Shown here piece after piece: positions 50,158 through 58,837 of a stretch of 64,000 nucleotides of DNA (positions are counted from its first letter, which is position 1; every line of letters starts with the position of its first letter). Below the pieces are notes generated by a model, which saw only the letters and a list, made by a program, of their open reading frames with translations, made no database searches and was not told where the DNA came from. A program made the position numbers and the translations under genes. The stretch spans positions 62,001 through 126,000 of the forward strand of contig QVMW01000008.1 of the NCBI GenBank assembly GCA_003417655.1, in the 5' to 3' direction. This stretch comes from Rhodobacteraceae bacterium 63075. Its GTDB lineage: Bacteria; Pseudomonadota; Alphaproteobacteria; Rhodobacterales; Rhodobacteraceae.

Positions 50158-50685
50158 GTGAAACCAGTGACCATGCCGGCGATCGCTGCGGCGGTGATGC
50201 TCGGGGCCTGCGCCGAGAGCGTGTCGGTGCCTGACAAGCCATTGCTTGCGCAGAGTTTTTCCGCGCCTCCGAAGGGCGCGGACCCGAATGCCTGCTGGGG
50301 CAAGGATGTCTCGCCAGCCGTGATCGAGACGGTGACGGAGCGCATTCTCGTCCAGCCTGCGGAGCTGCGCGAGGACGGCACGGTCATCGAGGATCCGGTC
50401 TATCGCGATGTCACAAGGCAGGCCATCGTCAGGGAGCGGCGGGAGCTGTGGTTCGAAACCCCCTGTCAGGAGGATTATACCCCTGATATCATTACATCTT
50501 TGCAGCGCGCCCTCAAGGCGCGGGGCCACTATGGCGGCGCTCTGAGCGGCCAGATGGATGCCCAGACACGGCGGGCGATCCGGGCTTACCAGGCGCCGCG
50601 GGGGCTCGACTCGTCGGTTCTGTCCTTGGCCGCCGCGCGAAACCTGGGGCTGGTCGCCTTTGGGCGACAGCAAGGCAAAAACTGA
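50158..50685 (+). CDS. peptidoglycan-binding lipoprotein
   Basis: The protein has 175 aa from a GTG start. A lipoprotein signal KPVTMPAIAAAVMLGAC (Cys about 18) is followed by a linker with VTERILVQPAELREDG and then a PGB_1 domain (about 110-165, DIITSLQRALKARGHYGGALSGQMDAQTRRAIRAYQ). It probably anchors to the outer membrane and binds the cell wall. The 277 bases after it hold direct repeats but no gene. Confidence 0.83.
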   Translation: MKPVTMPAIAAAVMLGACAESVSVPDKPLLAQSFSAPPKGADPNACWGKDVSPAVIETVTERILVQPAELREDGTVIEDPVYRDVTRQAIVRERRELWFETPCQEDYTPDIITSLQRALKARGHYGGALSGQMDAQTRRAIRAYQAPRGLDSSVLSLAAARNLGLVAFGRQQGKN

Positions 50686-50962
50686 GCAACTCCCTGTGAA
50701 TGCAGGAAAAATCACTGAGCCTCTCAGCATATCACGGGACGGTTTCCGAGCCTTCAAGGCACCGGACATACGCGTTAACACCCCGGCGTTAACCATATCG
50801 GCACGGGGGTGACATCCTGTACACCCCCCTAGTACACCCCCCAGTGCAGCGCGCGGTGCTCCGCGATTTTGCGCCGCGCATTAACTAACGGGGCGTTCGC
50901 TGCACGCAATCCGCTCTTGTGGGAATTGCCAAAGCTTCCGCAAGGGGCCTAAACTCAGGCCC
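50686..50962. other. intergenic region with tandem repeat
   Basis: No gene is seen. GTACACCCCCC occurs at 50819-50829 and again at 50832-50842, 13 bases apart; CGTTAAC occurs twice near 50771-50795. It may hold the promoter of the iron-sulfur protein gene. Confidence 0.4.
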
Positions 50963-51955
50963 ATGGCCAAACAGTCTCCTCACCGCCCCTTCACCCCGAA
51001 TCCCGAGCAGATGGCGCTCTGGCCGGGCGTGTCGGGCAACGAGATCAACGGGCTTGGCGAGCGTGCCTTCCGCCGACCCGGCGTCGTCTATTGGGCGCCG
51101 GAGCCCGATGACATCCCGCATGGGCGCATGCAGCGCTGGTTCTATTCGGTCAGGCCCGATGCCGAGCCGCTGGTGCGCGCGCGGGCCGAGCGGCAGAAGG
51201 TGCTCGACGCGCCGATGCCGCCACTGGCGCGCGAACAGGTCACGCGCGCACCGGAAGACTGGACCGCGGCGCTCGAGCGCTTCGTGGAGGCCGGGCTTTG
51301 CGAGCGCAGCGGCGTGACCGCGCTCGACCCGGACTGGCTGTTCGACGGGCAGAGCAGCGCCTTTGCCAATGTCATCATCCTCGGCGTGCAGCATGACTAC
51401 GACGAAATCAGCAAGGCGCCCGAGCCGGAGGCCGGCGGCGAGGTGGTGCGCCAATACGGGCGCGCGGCAGGCGCGGCAAAGGCCGTCGCGGGCTGGCTTC
51501 GGGAGCAAGGCTGGGAGGCGGAAGCGCAGACCGGCCCGCTGGCGGGCAAGCTCACGATGATCCCGCCCGCGCTGGCCTGCGGTTTCGGTGAGCTGGGAAA
51601 ACACGGCTCGATCATCAACCCCGAACACGGGGCCTCGTTCCGTCTCAGCGCGGTGCTCACCGATGCGCCCTTCGCCCCGACGCCGCCGCGCAGCCACGGG
51701 ATCGACGATTTCTGCATGAATTGCCGGATCTGCGAGGACGCCTGCCCGCCCGAGGCGATCGCACCGGAAAAGCAATGGGTCAGGGGGGCGCATAAATGGT
51801 ACGTGGATTTCGACCGCTGCCTGCCGTTCTTCAATGAAACCCATGGCTGCGCGATCTGCATTGCCGTTTGTCCGTGGTCGCGGCCCGGCGTGGGGCCGAA
51901 CCTCGCCGAAAAACTGGCGCGGCGCGCCGGGCGCAAGGACATTCAGGCGCCGTAA
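50963..51955 (+). CDS. 4Fe-4S protein of the reductive dehalogenase/QueG-like type
   Basis: The protein has 330 aa. Two 4Fe-4S motifs are CMNCRICEDACP (about 253-264) and CAICIAVCPWSRP (about 299-311), spaced as in RdhA and epoxyqueuosine reductase C-terminal domains. The upstream part has AACGFGELGKHG-like ACGFGELGKHGSIINPEHG, the corrinoid/nucleotide-type core found in such reductases. There is no Tat signal, so it is cytoplasmic. The specific substrate is unknown. It overlaps the convergent TetR gene by 13 bp at the 3' end. Confidence 0.85.
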   Translation: MAKQSPHRPFTPNPEQMALWPGVSGNEINGLGERAFRRPGVVYWAPEPDDIPHGRMQRWFYSVRPDAEPLVRARAERQKVLDAPMPPLAREQVTRAPEDWTAALERFVEAGLCERSGVTALDPDWLFDGQSSAFANVIILGVQHDYDEISKAPEPEAGGEVVRQYGRAAGAAKAVAGWLREQGWEAEAQTGPLAGKLTMIPPALACGFGELGKHGSIINPEHGASFRLSAVLTDAPFAPTPPRSHGIDDFCMNCRICEDACPPEAIAPEKQWVRGAHKWYVDFDRCLPFFNETHGCAICIAVCPWSRPGVGPNLAEKLARRAGRKDIQAP

Positions 51956-52578
51956 CGCGCCATCATCGTCTCCACGGCTTCAGCGACGACCTCGTCGATC
52001 TCGCTGTCCGGGAACTCGGTCTGCACGCCGAAGACAGCCCGTGTCCACAGGCGCGTCTTGCATAGCTCTGCGAACTGCTCGGCCATCATGCCCGGGTCGC
52101 TCTCTGTCAGCTCGCCCCGGGCCTGCGCCGCCTTGATGTATTCGGTCATCCGGTTTCGGCCCATCTCGGGGCCATTGCGGTAGAAGGCGTGCCCGAGATC
52201 GGGGAAGCGCTCAGCCTCGGCAACGCAGATGCGAAACATCTGGAGCGAGAAATCCGACAGGAGGAAGCGCGTCAGGTTATGCGCGGTCCGATGCATGACT
52301 TCGCGCGGCGGGCGGGAGAAATCGATCTCCTCCAGCGTGGACCTGGCCATGCGCTCGCATTCCCGGCGGGTGACCTCGGTGAACATTTCTCGTTTGTCGG
52401 GGAAGTAACTGTAGACCGTGGCCTTCGAGACACCGGCCTCGCGGGTGATGTCATCGACGGAGGCTCCTTCGAAACCGTCGCGCATGAAAACGGTGCGCGC
52501 GCCTTCGAGGACGGCGTCGAACTTGCGTCCGCGCGCAGGCTGTGAGGTCGCCTTTTGGAGCTTGGTCGGTGCGGTCAT
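51943..52578 (-). CDS. TetR family regulator
   Basis: The protein has 211 aa. The N-terminal helix-turn-helix has GASVDDITREAGVSKATVYSYFPDKREMF (about 37-64). The C-terminal ligand domain is of the AefR-like type (AHNLTRFLLSDFSLQMFRICVAEAERFPDLGHAFY). It starts at the ATG of MTAPTKLQ; an earlier in-frame Met would place the operator-like palindrome inside the gene. It is divergent from mbfA, and a palindrome overlaps its promoter region. It may repress itself and perhaps the neighbour. Confidence 0.88.
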   Translation of the reverse strand: MTAPTKLQKATSQPARGRKFDAVLEGARTVFMRDGFEGASVDDITREAGVSKATVYSYFPDKREMFTEVTRRECERMARSTLEEIDFSRPPREVMHRTAHNLTRFLLSDFSLQMFRICVAEAERFPDLGHAFYRNGPEMGRNRMTEYIKAAQARGELTESDPGMMAEQFAELCKTRLWTRAVFGVQTEFPDSEIDEVVAEAVETMMARYGA

Positions 52579-52587
52579 GGCGATAAT

Positions 52588-52605
52588 GTAAACTGGGCAG
52601 TTCAC
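52588..52605 (-). promoter_or_regulatory. candidate TetR operator palindrome
   Basis: GTAAACTG and CAGTTCAC flank a GG centre, an 18-bp near-perfect palindrome (one mismatch). It lies ten bases before the TetR start codon, the usual site of autoregulation. Confidence 0.55.
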
Positions 52606-52650
52606 TTGCAGCAAGTTAAATGCCTTGAAACCCGACGGCGGCCTGTCATA

Positions 52651-52667
52651 TTTAGAACAGTTCTAAA
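52651..52667 (+). promoter_or_regulatory. Irr/ICE box upstream of mbfA
   Basis: TTTAGAA and TTCTAAA are perfect inverted repeats around CAG, 17 bp in all. This is the iron control element bound by Irr in alphaproteobacteria. It is 13 bases before the mbfA start. Irr represses mbfA in low iron in related bacteria, so the site likely does so here. Confidence 0.85.
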
Positions 52668-52679
52668 TTGGAGCCCGGC

Positions 52680-53654
52680 ATGAGATTCCTGACCAACCGC
52701 AAGCGATTCGACGATCTGACCGAGCAGGAGGTGCTGGCGCTCGCGATCTCCTCGGAAGAGGATGACGCGCGCATCTATCGCGGATATGCCGAGCGGCTGC
52801 GCGGCGAGTTTCCTGACAGTGCCAGGGTTTTCGAGGGCATGGCCGAGGAGGAGGACAGGCACCGCGGGGCGCTCATCGAGGCGCATCGCAAGCGCTTCGG
52901 CGAGGTGATCCCGCTCATTCGCCGCGAGCATGTGGCGGGATACTATGCGCGGCGACCCGTCTGGCTTGTCGAGAATCTCGGGATCGAGCGGATCCGCGAG
53001 GAAGCCGCGGCGATGGAGCGGGATGCGGAGCGGTTTTACCTCGAGGCGGCGAAACGCAGCAGCGATCCGGACACGCGCAAGCTTCTGGGAGACCTCGCGG
53101 CAGCGGAAGCGGGGCACCAGCACAAGGCGGAGACGCTGGAAGACGAGCACCTGGACGCAGAGGCGCGCGAGGGGGAAGACGCGAAGGCCAAGCGGCAATT
53201 CCTGCTGACATGGGTTCAGCCGGGGCTTGCCGGGCTCATGGACGGCTCGGTCAGCACGCTGGCGCCGATCTTTGCCACGGCCTTTGCCACGCAGGACACC
53301 TGGACGACCTTCCTTGTCGGGCTCGCGGCGAGCGTCGGTGCGGGGATTTCGATGGGCTTTACCGAGGCGGCCAGCGATGACGGCCAGCTTTCGGGGCGTG
53401 GCAGCCCCTGGAAGCGGGGCGTGGCCAGCGGCGTGATGACCACGCTGGGCGGGCTCGGACATGCGCTGCCCTATCTCATCCCCGATTTCTGGACCGCGAC
53501 GATCACGGCGATCATCGTCGTGTTCATAGAGCTCTGGGCCATCGTGTGGATTCAGAACAGGTTCATGGAGACACCCTTCCTGCGCGCGACCTTCCAGGTC
53601 GTCCTCGGCGGGGCGCTTGTCTTCGCTGCCGGGGCGATCATCGGCGCAGGTTAG
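52680..53654 (+). CDS. mbfA: membrane-bound ferritin-type iron exporter MbfA
   Basis: The protein has 324 aa. An N-terminal ferritin/rubrerythrin-like domain (about 15-140) has SSEEDDARIYRGYAERL and MAEEEDRHRGAL, the di-iron carboxylates. A C-terminal VIT1/CCC1 domain (about 180-324) has several membrane helices and GSVSTLAPIFATAFATQD. MbfA exports iron when it is in excess and protects against peroxide. The ATG follows GGAG by six bases; an upstream ATG is within four codons. The Irr/ICE box lies immediately upstream, and the TetR gene is divergent. Confidence 0.93.
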   Translation: MRFLTNRKRFDDLTEQEVLALAISSEEDDARIYRGYAERLRGEFPDSARVFEGMAEEEDRHRGALIEAHRKRFGEVIPLIRREHVAGYYARRPVWLVENLGIERIREEAAAMERDAERFYLEAAKRSSDPDTRKLLGDLAAAEAGHQHKAETLEDEHLDAEAREGEDAKAKRQFLLTWVQPGLAGLMDGSVSTLAPIFATAFATQDTWTTFLVGLAASVGAGISMGFTEAASDDGQLSGRGSPWKRGVASGVMTTLGGLGHALPYLIPDFWTATITAIIVVFIELWAIVWIQNRFMETPFLRATFQVVLGGALVFAAGAIIGAG

Positions 53655-53672
53655 GGGCCGGGTGGTGCTGTC

Positions 53673-54344
53673 CTAGCGCCAGTCGATGATCTCGCCCGCC
53701 GTGGCGCGGGGGGTGCGGAAGCTGTTGATGGGGGCGGTCTCCTCGGGGTAGCCGAAGGAGATCGCGCAGAGGATGTCGCGGTCCTCGGGCAGGGCGAACC
53801 AGTCACGCAGGAAGGGGGCGAAGCCGGCCGGGGCGGCCTGGGGGATCGAGCCGAGCCCGGCGGCGCGGGCCGCAAGGCAGAAGGCGGTGACGAAGCCGCC
53901 GCAATCGATCGCGCCGTAGGGGCCGAGCGCCGAGGGCGCGGTCACCAGCGCCATGTGCGGCGCGCCGAAAAAGCGGAAATTCTCCATCATCTGCGCGGCG
54001 CGGGCGGGCTTGTCGCTGCGGGCGATCCCGGCGGCGTCATAAAGCTGCATGCCGCAGTCGAAACGGCGGGTCTTGTATCGGCCTTCATAGGCGGTGGGCC
54101 AGGGCAGGTCGGGCTGCATGGCGCTTTGCGCGGCGTGCTCGGTGAGCGCGGCGGCGAGCCGCTCCGTGCTGTCCTTTTCGGTGATCACGAGCTGCCAGGG
54201 CTGTGCGTTGCACCACGAGGGCGCGCGGGCGGCGGCGTCCGTCACGCGCTCTATCAGCTCACGCGGCACCGCGCGGGGCAGGTAGGCGCGGCAGGAATGG
54301 CGCGCGGCGAGCAGCGCCTCAAAGCTCACAAGCTCGGCAGTCAT
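53673..54344 (-). CDS. nitroreductase family protein
   Basis: The protein has 223 aa. The FMN-binding start ARHSCRAYLPRAVPRELIERV and APSWCNAQPWQLVI (about 40-53) are typical. GLGSIPQAAP and CAISFGYPEE end the domain. It reduces nitro or quinone compounds with NAD(P)H. The ATG overlaps the stop of the zinc-ribbon gene (ATGA), so it is the last gene of the TelA operon. It may be an add-on with a detoxification role. Confidence 0.9.
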   Translation of the reverse strand: MTAELVSFEALLAARHSCRAYLPRAVPRELIERVTDAAARAPSWCNAQPWQLVITEKDSTERLAAALTEHAAQSAMQPDLPWPTAYEGRYKTRRFDCGMQLYDAAGIARSDKPARAAQMMENFRFFGAPHMALVTAPSALGPYGAIDCGGFVTAFCLAARAAGLGSIPQAAPAGFAPFLRDWFALPEDRDILCAISFGYPEETAPINSFRTPRATAGEIIDWR

Positions 54345-55456
54345 CAGAAGGCTCCCTGTTCGACGCCGTAGAAATAGCCCGCAATGCCCGCCAGCGCGAG
54401 CCCGATCAGCACGGCGAGGGCGATTTTCCAGGCCGAGTAGGGCCGCTCGCCCTGCACGCGGCCCGTGCGCCCGTTGACGACGAAGCGGTAGGTCTCGCCG
54501 CGATACTTGTAGGCGGCGAGCCAGACCGGCAGCAGGATATGCTTGAAGGTTACGTCGCTGACCTCGGTGTCCACATGGTGGATGCGCTGGCGGTCACCGC
54601 CGATGTCGAAGCGCACGTCGCGCTCGATCACGCGGGCCATCTTCCCGCGCGCCTCCTCGTAGCCCTCGGGCAGCTCGACGGCATAGCCTTCGGCGCGGAA
54701 CCCGGCGAGGAACTCGGGGCTATAGGGCTCCAGCGCGGCCAGATCCCAAGGCTCGAGCGCGTCGGTGTATTTCCTGGGCAGCGAGCGCGAGGCGAGCACC
54801 AGCACATCGTCGAAAAAGCGCGCCACCCGCCCCGTCACCCGCCGCCAGCGGACCTTGGCAATCCGTTTCTTCACGCGCTTGCCGTCGCGCATGACGGTCA
54901 CGGTGGTGTAGTAGACCGTGCCGCGCTCGCCCGAATAGGCCGAGCGGGTGTCGGCATCGAAGGTCCAGTAGGGCACGTAGATGCCGTTCATCGCGCGGCC
55001 CTTGCGGGCATATTGCTTGAGCCCGTTCGGGGCGAACCAGAGCGATCCGAGCCAGTCGGTCATCGCCGCGCGTGCCGTGCGCTCGTCCAGCGCGAAGGGC
55101 AGGACGGCGCGCGGCTTGATGTGGCGGTGCGTGCCGGTATCCGTCACGACGGGCGTGGCGCAGAAGGGGCATTCGGCGGCATGGGTGGCCCCGCCCAGCT
55201 CCACCTGCGCGCCGCAATTGGGGCAGGCCGAGACGCGGGTCTCCTCGATCTCCTGCTCGGGCAGCCTCGCCTCCAGCGCGGCCTCGAAGTCAAGCTCGGC
55301 GATCCGGCTCCGCGCGGCCCCGTCGATCGCCTCGGTAGCGCCGCAATGGTCGCAGACCAGGCTTTCCCCGCCCGGCTCGAAACGCATGTCCGCGCCGCAT
55401 TCCGTGCAGGGAAAGCGGTGTTCCTCGGATACCGTGGCGGGGCCTTCTGCGTCCAT
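54344..55456 (-). CDS. zinc-ribbon membrane protein of the TelA operon (YdjG-like)
   Basis: The protein has about 370 aa. Near the N-terminus are two zinc ribbons, CTECGADMRFEPGGESLVCDHCG and CPNCGAQVELGGATHAAECPFCA, as in TFIIB-type ribbons. A beta-rich central part (IKPRAVLPFALDERTARAAMTDWLGSLWFAP) follows, and a C-terminal membrane helix (about 345-365, IALAVLIGLALAGIAGYFYGV). It resembles Bacillus YdjG. The ATG chosen follows AAGGGCGAGAAG; a TTG nine codons earlier overlaps the SPFH stop. It lies directly after the SPFH gene and probably works with it. Confidence 0.82.
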   Translation of the reverse strand: MDAEGPATVSEEHRFPCTECGADMRFEPGGESLVCDHCGATEAIDGAARSRIAELDFEAALEARLPEQEIEETRVSACPNCGAQVELGGATHAAECPFCATPVVTDTGTHRHIKPRAVLPFALDERTARAAMTDWLGSLWFAPNGLKQYARKGRAMNGIYVPYWTFDADTRSAYSGERGTVYYTTVTVMRDGKRVKKRIAKVRWRRVTGRVARFFDDVLVLASRSLPRKYTDALEPWDLAALEPYSPEFLAGFRAEGYAVELPEGYEEARGKMARVIERDVRFDIGGDRQRIHHVDTEVSDVTFKHILLPVWLAAYKYRGETYRFVVNGRTGRVQGERPYSAWKIALAVLIGLALAGIAGYFYGVEQGAF

Positions 55457-55479
55457 CTTCTCGCCCTTGCCGTGCCGGC

Positions 55480-56604
55480 TCAACTGCCCGGCGGCGGGGG
55501 CGGCGGCGCGATGGTGAAGAGCTGGGCGAGTGCCGTGACCTCACCGGCGGTCTTCCAGCCGTCCTGGCCCGCGGTCCAGACGAGCGTGGCGCGCGTGAGC
55601 GTGCCGTCGGTGGCCATCCTGCCAAGGGAGGCGCGGGAGAAGGGGCCTTTCGTCTCGCCCGCCTCGGCGATGTGCCAGACGCTCTCGCTGGGCGGCGGCG
55701 GGGGCGGCGCGGCGGGCTTGGGCGCGGGTGCTGCGCCCCAAGGGCCCTGAGACTGCATCTCGCGGGCCATTTGCAGGCCGATCCCTGCGCCGACACCGGC
55801 TTGCAGGCTGCCTGCGCCGCCCGCGCCGCCCGCGCCGCCCTCGGCGGTCAGCCCTTCGGCGGCCTGGAACTTCATGTAGTTGGACAGATCGCCGATCACG
55901 CCCATCGAGGTGCGCTTGTCGAGCACGGCCTCCACGGCCTCGGGCAGAGAGATGTTCTCGATGTAGAGCTCGGGCAGCTCGAGGCCGTATTCGGCCAGCC
56001 TGGGCGCGATCTCGCGGGCGACGAGCTGGCCCAGCTCGCGGGTGTTGGCGGCCATGTCGAGCACGGGGATGCCCGCGCGCGAGACGGTGCGCGAGAACTC
56101 CTGCACGATGATGTTGCGGATCTGGTAGCTGATCTCGTCCATGGTGAACTCGCCGTCTGTCCCGACGATTTCCTGCAGGAAGCGGGCCGGGTCGCTCACC
56201 TTCACGCTATAGGTGCCATAGCTGCGCAGGCGGACGGGGCCGAACTCGGGGTCGCGGGCGATGACGGGGTTCTTCGTGCCCCATTTGAGGTTGGAAAAGC
56301 GCGTGGTGTTGACGAAGTAAACTTCGGATTTGAAGGGGCTTTCGAAGCCGTGATCCCAGTGATTGAGCGTGGTCATCACCGGCATGTTGTTGGTCTCGAG
56401 CAGGTAGAGGCCGGGGGTGAAGACATCGGCGAGCTGCCCTTCATGGACGAAGACGGCGGCCTGCCCCTCGCGCACGGTGAGCTTGGCGCCATACTTGATC
56501 TCGTGGCCCTCGCGCTCGAAGCGCCAGACCATCGTGTCGCGCGTGTCATCCGTCCAGTGAATGACGTCGATGAACTCGCCTGTCAGGAAATCGAATATGC
56601 CCAT
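55480..56604 (-). CDS. SPFH-GYF domain protein (YdjI-like)
   Basis: The protein has 374 aa. An N-terminal SPFH/virion-core-like domain (about 15-235) has the segments KLTVREGQAAVFVHEGQLADVFTPGLY and ISYQIRNIIVQEFSRTV. A Gly/Ala linker (about 250-290) and a C-terminal GYF_2 domain (about 310-370, WHIAEAGETKGPFSRASLGRM) follow. There is no membrane helix, unlike HflK/HflC. Bacillus YdjI is of this kind and is part of a membrane-stress system with the zinc-ribbon YdjG, recruiting PspA. A GYF domain usually binds proline-rich partners. It is the central gene of the TelA operon. Confidence 0.85.
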   Translation of the reverse strand: MGIFDFLTGEFIDVIHWTDDTRDTMVWRFEREGHEIKYGAKLTVREGQAAVFVHEGQLADVFTPGLYLLETNNMPVMTTLNHWDHGFESPFKSEVYFVNTTRFSNLKWGTKNPVIARDPEFGPVRLRSYGTYSVKVSDPARFLQEIVGTDGEFTMDEISYQIRNIIVQEFSRTVSRAGIPVLDMAANTRELGQLVAREIAPRLAEYGLELPELYIENISLPEAVEAVLDKRTSMGVIGDLSNYMKFQAAEGLTAEGGAGGAGGAGSLQAGVGAGIGLQMAREMQSQGPWGAAPAPKPAAPPPPPPSESVWHIAEAGETKGPFSRASLGRMATDGTLTRATLVWTAGQDGWKTAGEVTALAQLFTIAPPPPPPGS

Positions 56605-56644
56605 TTGGGTCTCCTCGGTCTTGGGTCCGGCAGGGCCGGATGTG

Positions 56645-57607
56645 TCAGCTTCTCGTTTCGCCCATCAGCTCGCGTGCGATCCGTTCCACGATGGGCCGCG
56701 CCTCGGCGGCGCTCATGCCGGGCTTCAGGCGCGGATCGTAGAGCATCTTGAGCAAGAGCTCGTCATGTGTCGTCAGCGTGGCAAACTCCTCGTCGTCGTT
56801 GAAGATCGACGGGCGCGCATAGGGGCTGTCATTGCTCAGCCCGAGGCCCTGGGCGACCTCCTCGTGAATGCAGGAAAGGCGCATCAGGTCGGGATGTTCG
56901 GCGCGGATCACCGCGAGGGCGCGTTCCTGCCCGCGCCGGGCCGAGGGCAGGTTGGTATGAACGAGGCAGTAGATGTCGCGGGGCAGGTCGGCCAGCGCCT
57001 CGATGCGGCTCTCGGGAAAGCCGGGCCAGACGCGGCGCACGGTGTCTTTCAGCTCGCCTGAATCGTCGGTGCCCATGAAGAGCACGTGAAAGTTCGCCCG
57101 CCCGCTGGCCGCTTGGGCGACGGGCCGGCCCGTGACGCGGCTCAGCCTTGCAAGGTAGTCCGACAGGGCGCTTTCGTCACGGCGGCGCTGCGCGCGCGGG
57201 ACGGACTCCCCGTGGATCGCGGCGACGCGCACCGGGCCTTGCCAGGGGTGAAACCGGCTGGCCGCGCGGGCCGTGCCGGGGCCGAGCCTGCCGCCGGAAT
57301 GTTCGTCGAAGAAGGCGATGGCCTCGAAATTCTCGGCCAGGTCCTCGGCGTCGAATTCCGTATCGGGCCCGCCGCCGCCCTGGCGCAGGAGCCCCTGGGC
57401 CAGCAGGTGTTGTTCGAGCCGCGTGTAATAGGCGGCCAGTTTGCGCGAGTCCTCCGAGGGCTGGTGCGGCGCAGGCGCGCGCGGCGCGAGGCCGCCGGGC
57501 CGCGCCTGAGGCTTGAGGCTTTCGCGCAGGCCCGCCTCGCAAGCGCCGAGCAGGGACAGCCCCAGGAGGGCTGCCAGTGCCTTGCGAAAGAGCGCGCGGG
57601 CCGCCAT
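56645..57607 (-). CDS. DUF2927 lipoprotein of the TelA operon
   Basis: The protein has 320 aa. A signal sequence with a lipobox-like LLGAC (Cys about 23) is followed by a Pro/Ala linker and a DUF2927 domain with CIHEEVAQGLGLSNDSPYARPSIFNDDEEFATLTTHDELLLKMLYDPRLKPGM. HEEV and the long conserved stretch resemble a zincin, so a periplasmic metalloprotease is likely but unproven. It is a second DUF2927 gene in the window. It lies nine bases after TelA and 40 before the SPFH gene. Confidence 0.85.
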   Translation of the reverse strand: MAARALFRKALAALLGLSLLGACEAGLRESLKPQARPGGLAPRAPAPHQPSEDSRKLAAYYTRLEQHLLAQGLLRQGGGGPDTEFDAEDLAENFEAIAFFDEHSGGRLGPGTARAASRFHPWQGPVRVAAIHGESVPRAQRRRDESALSDYLARLSRVTGRPVAQAASGRANFHVLFMGTDDSGELKDTVRRVWPGFPESRIEALADLPRDIYCLVHTNLPSARRGQERALAVIRAEHPDLMRLSCIHEEVAQGLGLSNDSPYARPSIFNDDEEFATLTTHDELLLKMLYDPRLKPGMSAAEARPIVERIARELMGETRS

Positions 57608-57616
57608 GGGCGCAGG

Positions 57617-58816
57617 TCAGCTCGCCGGAACGGATGTGGCGGCGGTGTCGCCTGTTCCGGTCTTGCGGGCCTTGGCCGAGGCCAGCGTCTCGCGCAGTTC
57701 GACTTCCATCTTCTGAAGCTCGCTCTCGGCAGCGGCGCGGCGCGCCTTGCCCTCGTCGGCGATCTGAAGGCTCTCCTCGATGGTGCCGACGAGATCGGCA
57801 TTGGCCTGTTTCACCGCCTCGATGTCGAAGACGCCACGTTCCATCTCCTCGCGGATCATCTTGTTGCTCTCGCGCAGGTTTGCGGCGTTGGAGGTCAGCA
57901 GCTCGTTGGTCAGGTCATTGGCGTCGCGCACGGCGGCGGCGGCCTCGGCGGAACGCTGGATCGTCACGGCCTGGGCGAGCTGTGTCTCCCAGAGCGGCAC
58001 GGTGTTCACCAGCGTCGAGTTGATCTTGGTGACAAGGGACTTGTCATTCTCCTGCACCAGGCGGATCGAGGGCAGCGATTGCATCGTCACTTGCCGTGTC
58101 AGCTTCAGATCATGCACGCGGCGCTCGAGATCGTCGCGGGCGGCGCGCAAATCGCGCAGCTCCTGGGCGCGCATGACCTTGTCTTTCTCGTCGGCCTTCT
58201 CGACCTTCTTCTCGAGGGCGGGGATGTCCTTTTCGTCGAGAATGCGGAGCTTCTCCTCACCGGCGGCGATGTAGAGCGCGAGCTCGTCGTAGAAGGCCAG
58301 TGTCTTCTCGTAGAGCATGTCGAGCGACTTGATGTCCTTCAGCAGCGTGTGCTCATGCTCGTGCAGGTTCTCGGTGATCCGGTCGATCTGGCTTTGCACC
58401 TCCTCGAATCGCGCGGTGAACTTGGCAAAGGGCGCGGCGCGGCCCAGCAGCTTTTCCCACCAGCTGCGCTTGCGGCGCACGTCGAGCTCGGAGACGGAAA
58501 AGCCGCGAATGGTCGTCACGATTCCGCGCAAGGAGTCGCCCGCCGGGCCGACATCCTTGTTGCGCACGCCTTGCAGCATGGATTGAGAAATTTCCTGCAG
58601 CTCTCCCTGCGCCGCGGAGCCGAAGGCGACGATCGAGTTTGTGTCGGCCATGTCGAGCTCGCCCATGCGCGCCTTGATCTCCTTGCCGACGGGCGCGGGC
58701 GCCTCGGAGACGGGCACGACCGCCTCGGCCGGGGCTGGCTCGGGCAGGACGACGGCATTTACCTCTTCGACGAGGCTGAGGGCTTCCTGTGCTTTCTTCT
58801 GGGTTTCTTTGGACAT
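57617..58816 (-). CDS. TelA/YaaN-like toxic anion resistance protein
   Basis: The protein has 399 aa, long coiled-coil and helical. ADTNSIVAFGSAAQGELQEISQSML (about 51-75) opens the domain, and WEKLLGRAAPFAKFTARFEEVQSQIDRITENLHEHEHTLLKDIKSLDMLYEKTL is the conserved TelA core. LWETQLAQAVTIQRSAEAAAAVRDANDLTNELLTSNA follows. Homologues include TelA (tellurite resistance) and Bacillus YaaN. The mechanism is unknown. The gene is 21 bases after XpaC and is encoded before DUF2927. Confidence 0.93.
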   Translation of the reverse strand: MSKETQKKAQEALSLVEEVNAVVLPEPAPAEAVVPVSEAPAPVGKEIKARMGELDMADTNSIVAFGSAAQGELQEISQSMLQGVRNKDVGPAGDSLRGIVTTIRGFSVSELDVRRKRSWWEKLLGRAAPFAKFTARFEEVQSQIDRITENLHEHEHTLLKDIKSLDMLYEKTLAFYDELALYIAAGEEKLRILDEKDIPALEKKVEKADEKDKVMRAQELRDLRAARDDLERRVHDLKLTRQVTMQSLPSIRLVQENDKSLVTKINSTLVNTVPLWETQLAQAVTIQRSAEAAAAVRDANDLTNELLTSNAANLRESNKMIREEMERGVFDIEAVKQANADLVGTIEESLQIADEGKARRAAAESELQKMEVELRETLASAKARKTGTGDTAATSVPAS

Positions 58817-58837
58817 GGGAACTCGCTTTCGTTGAAC

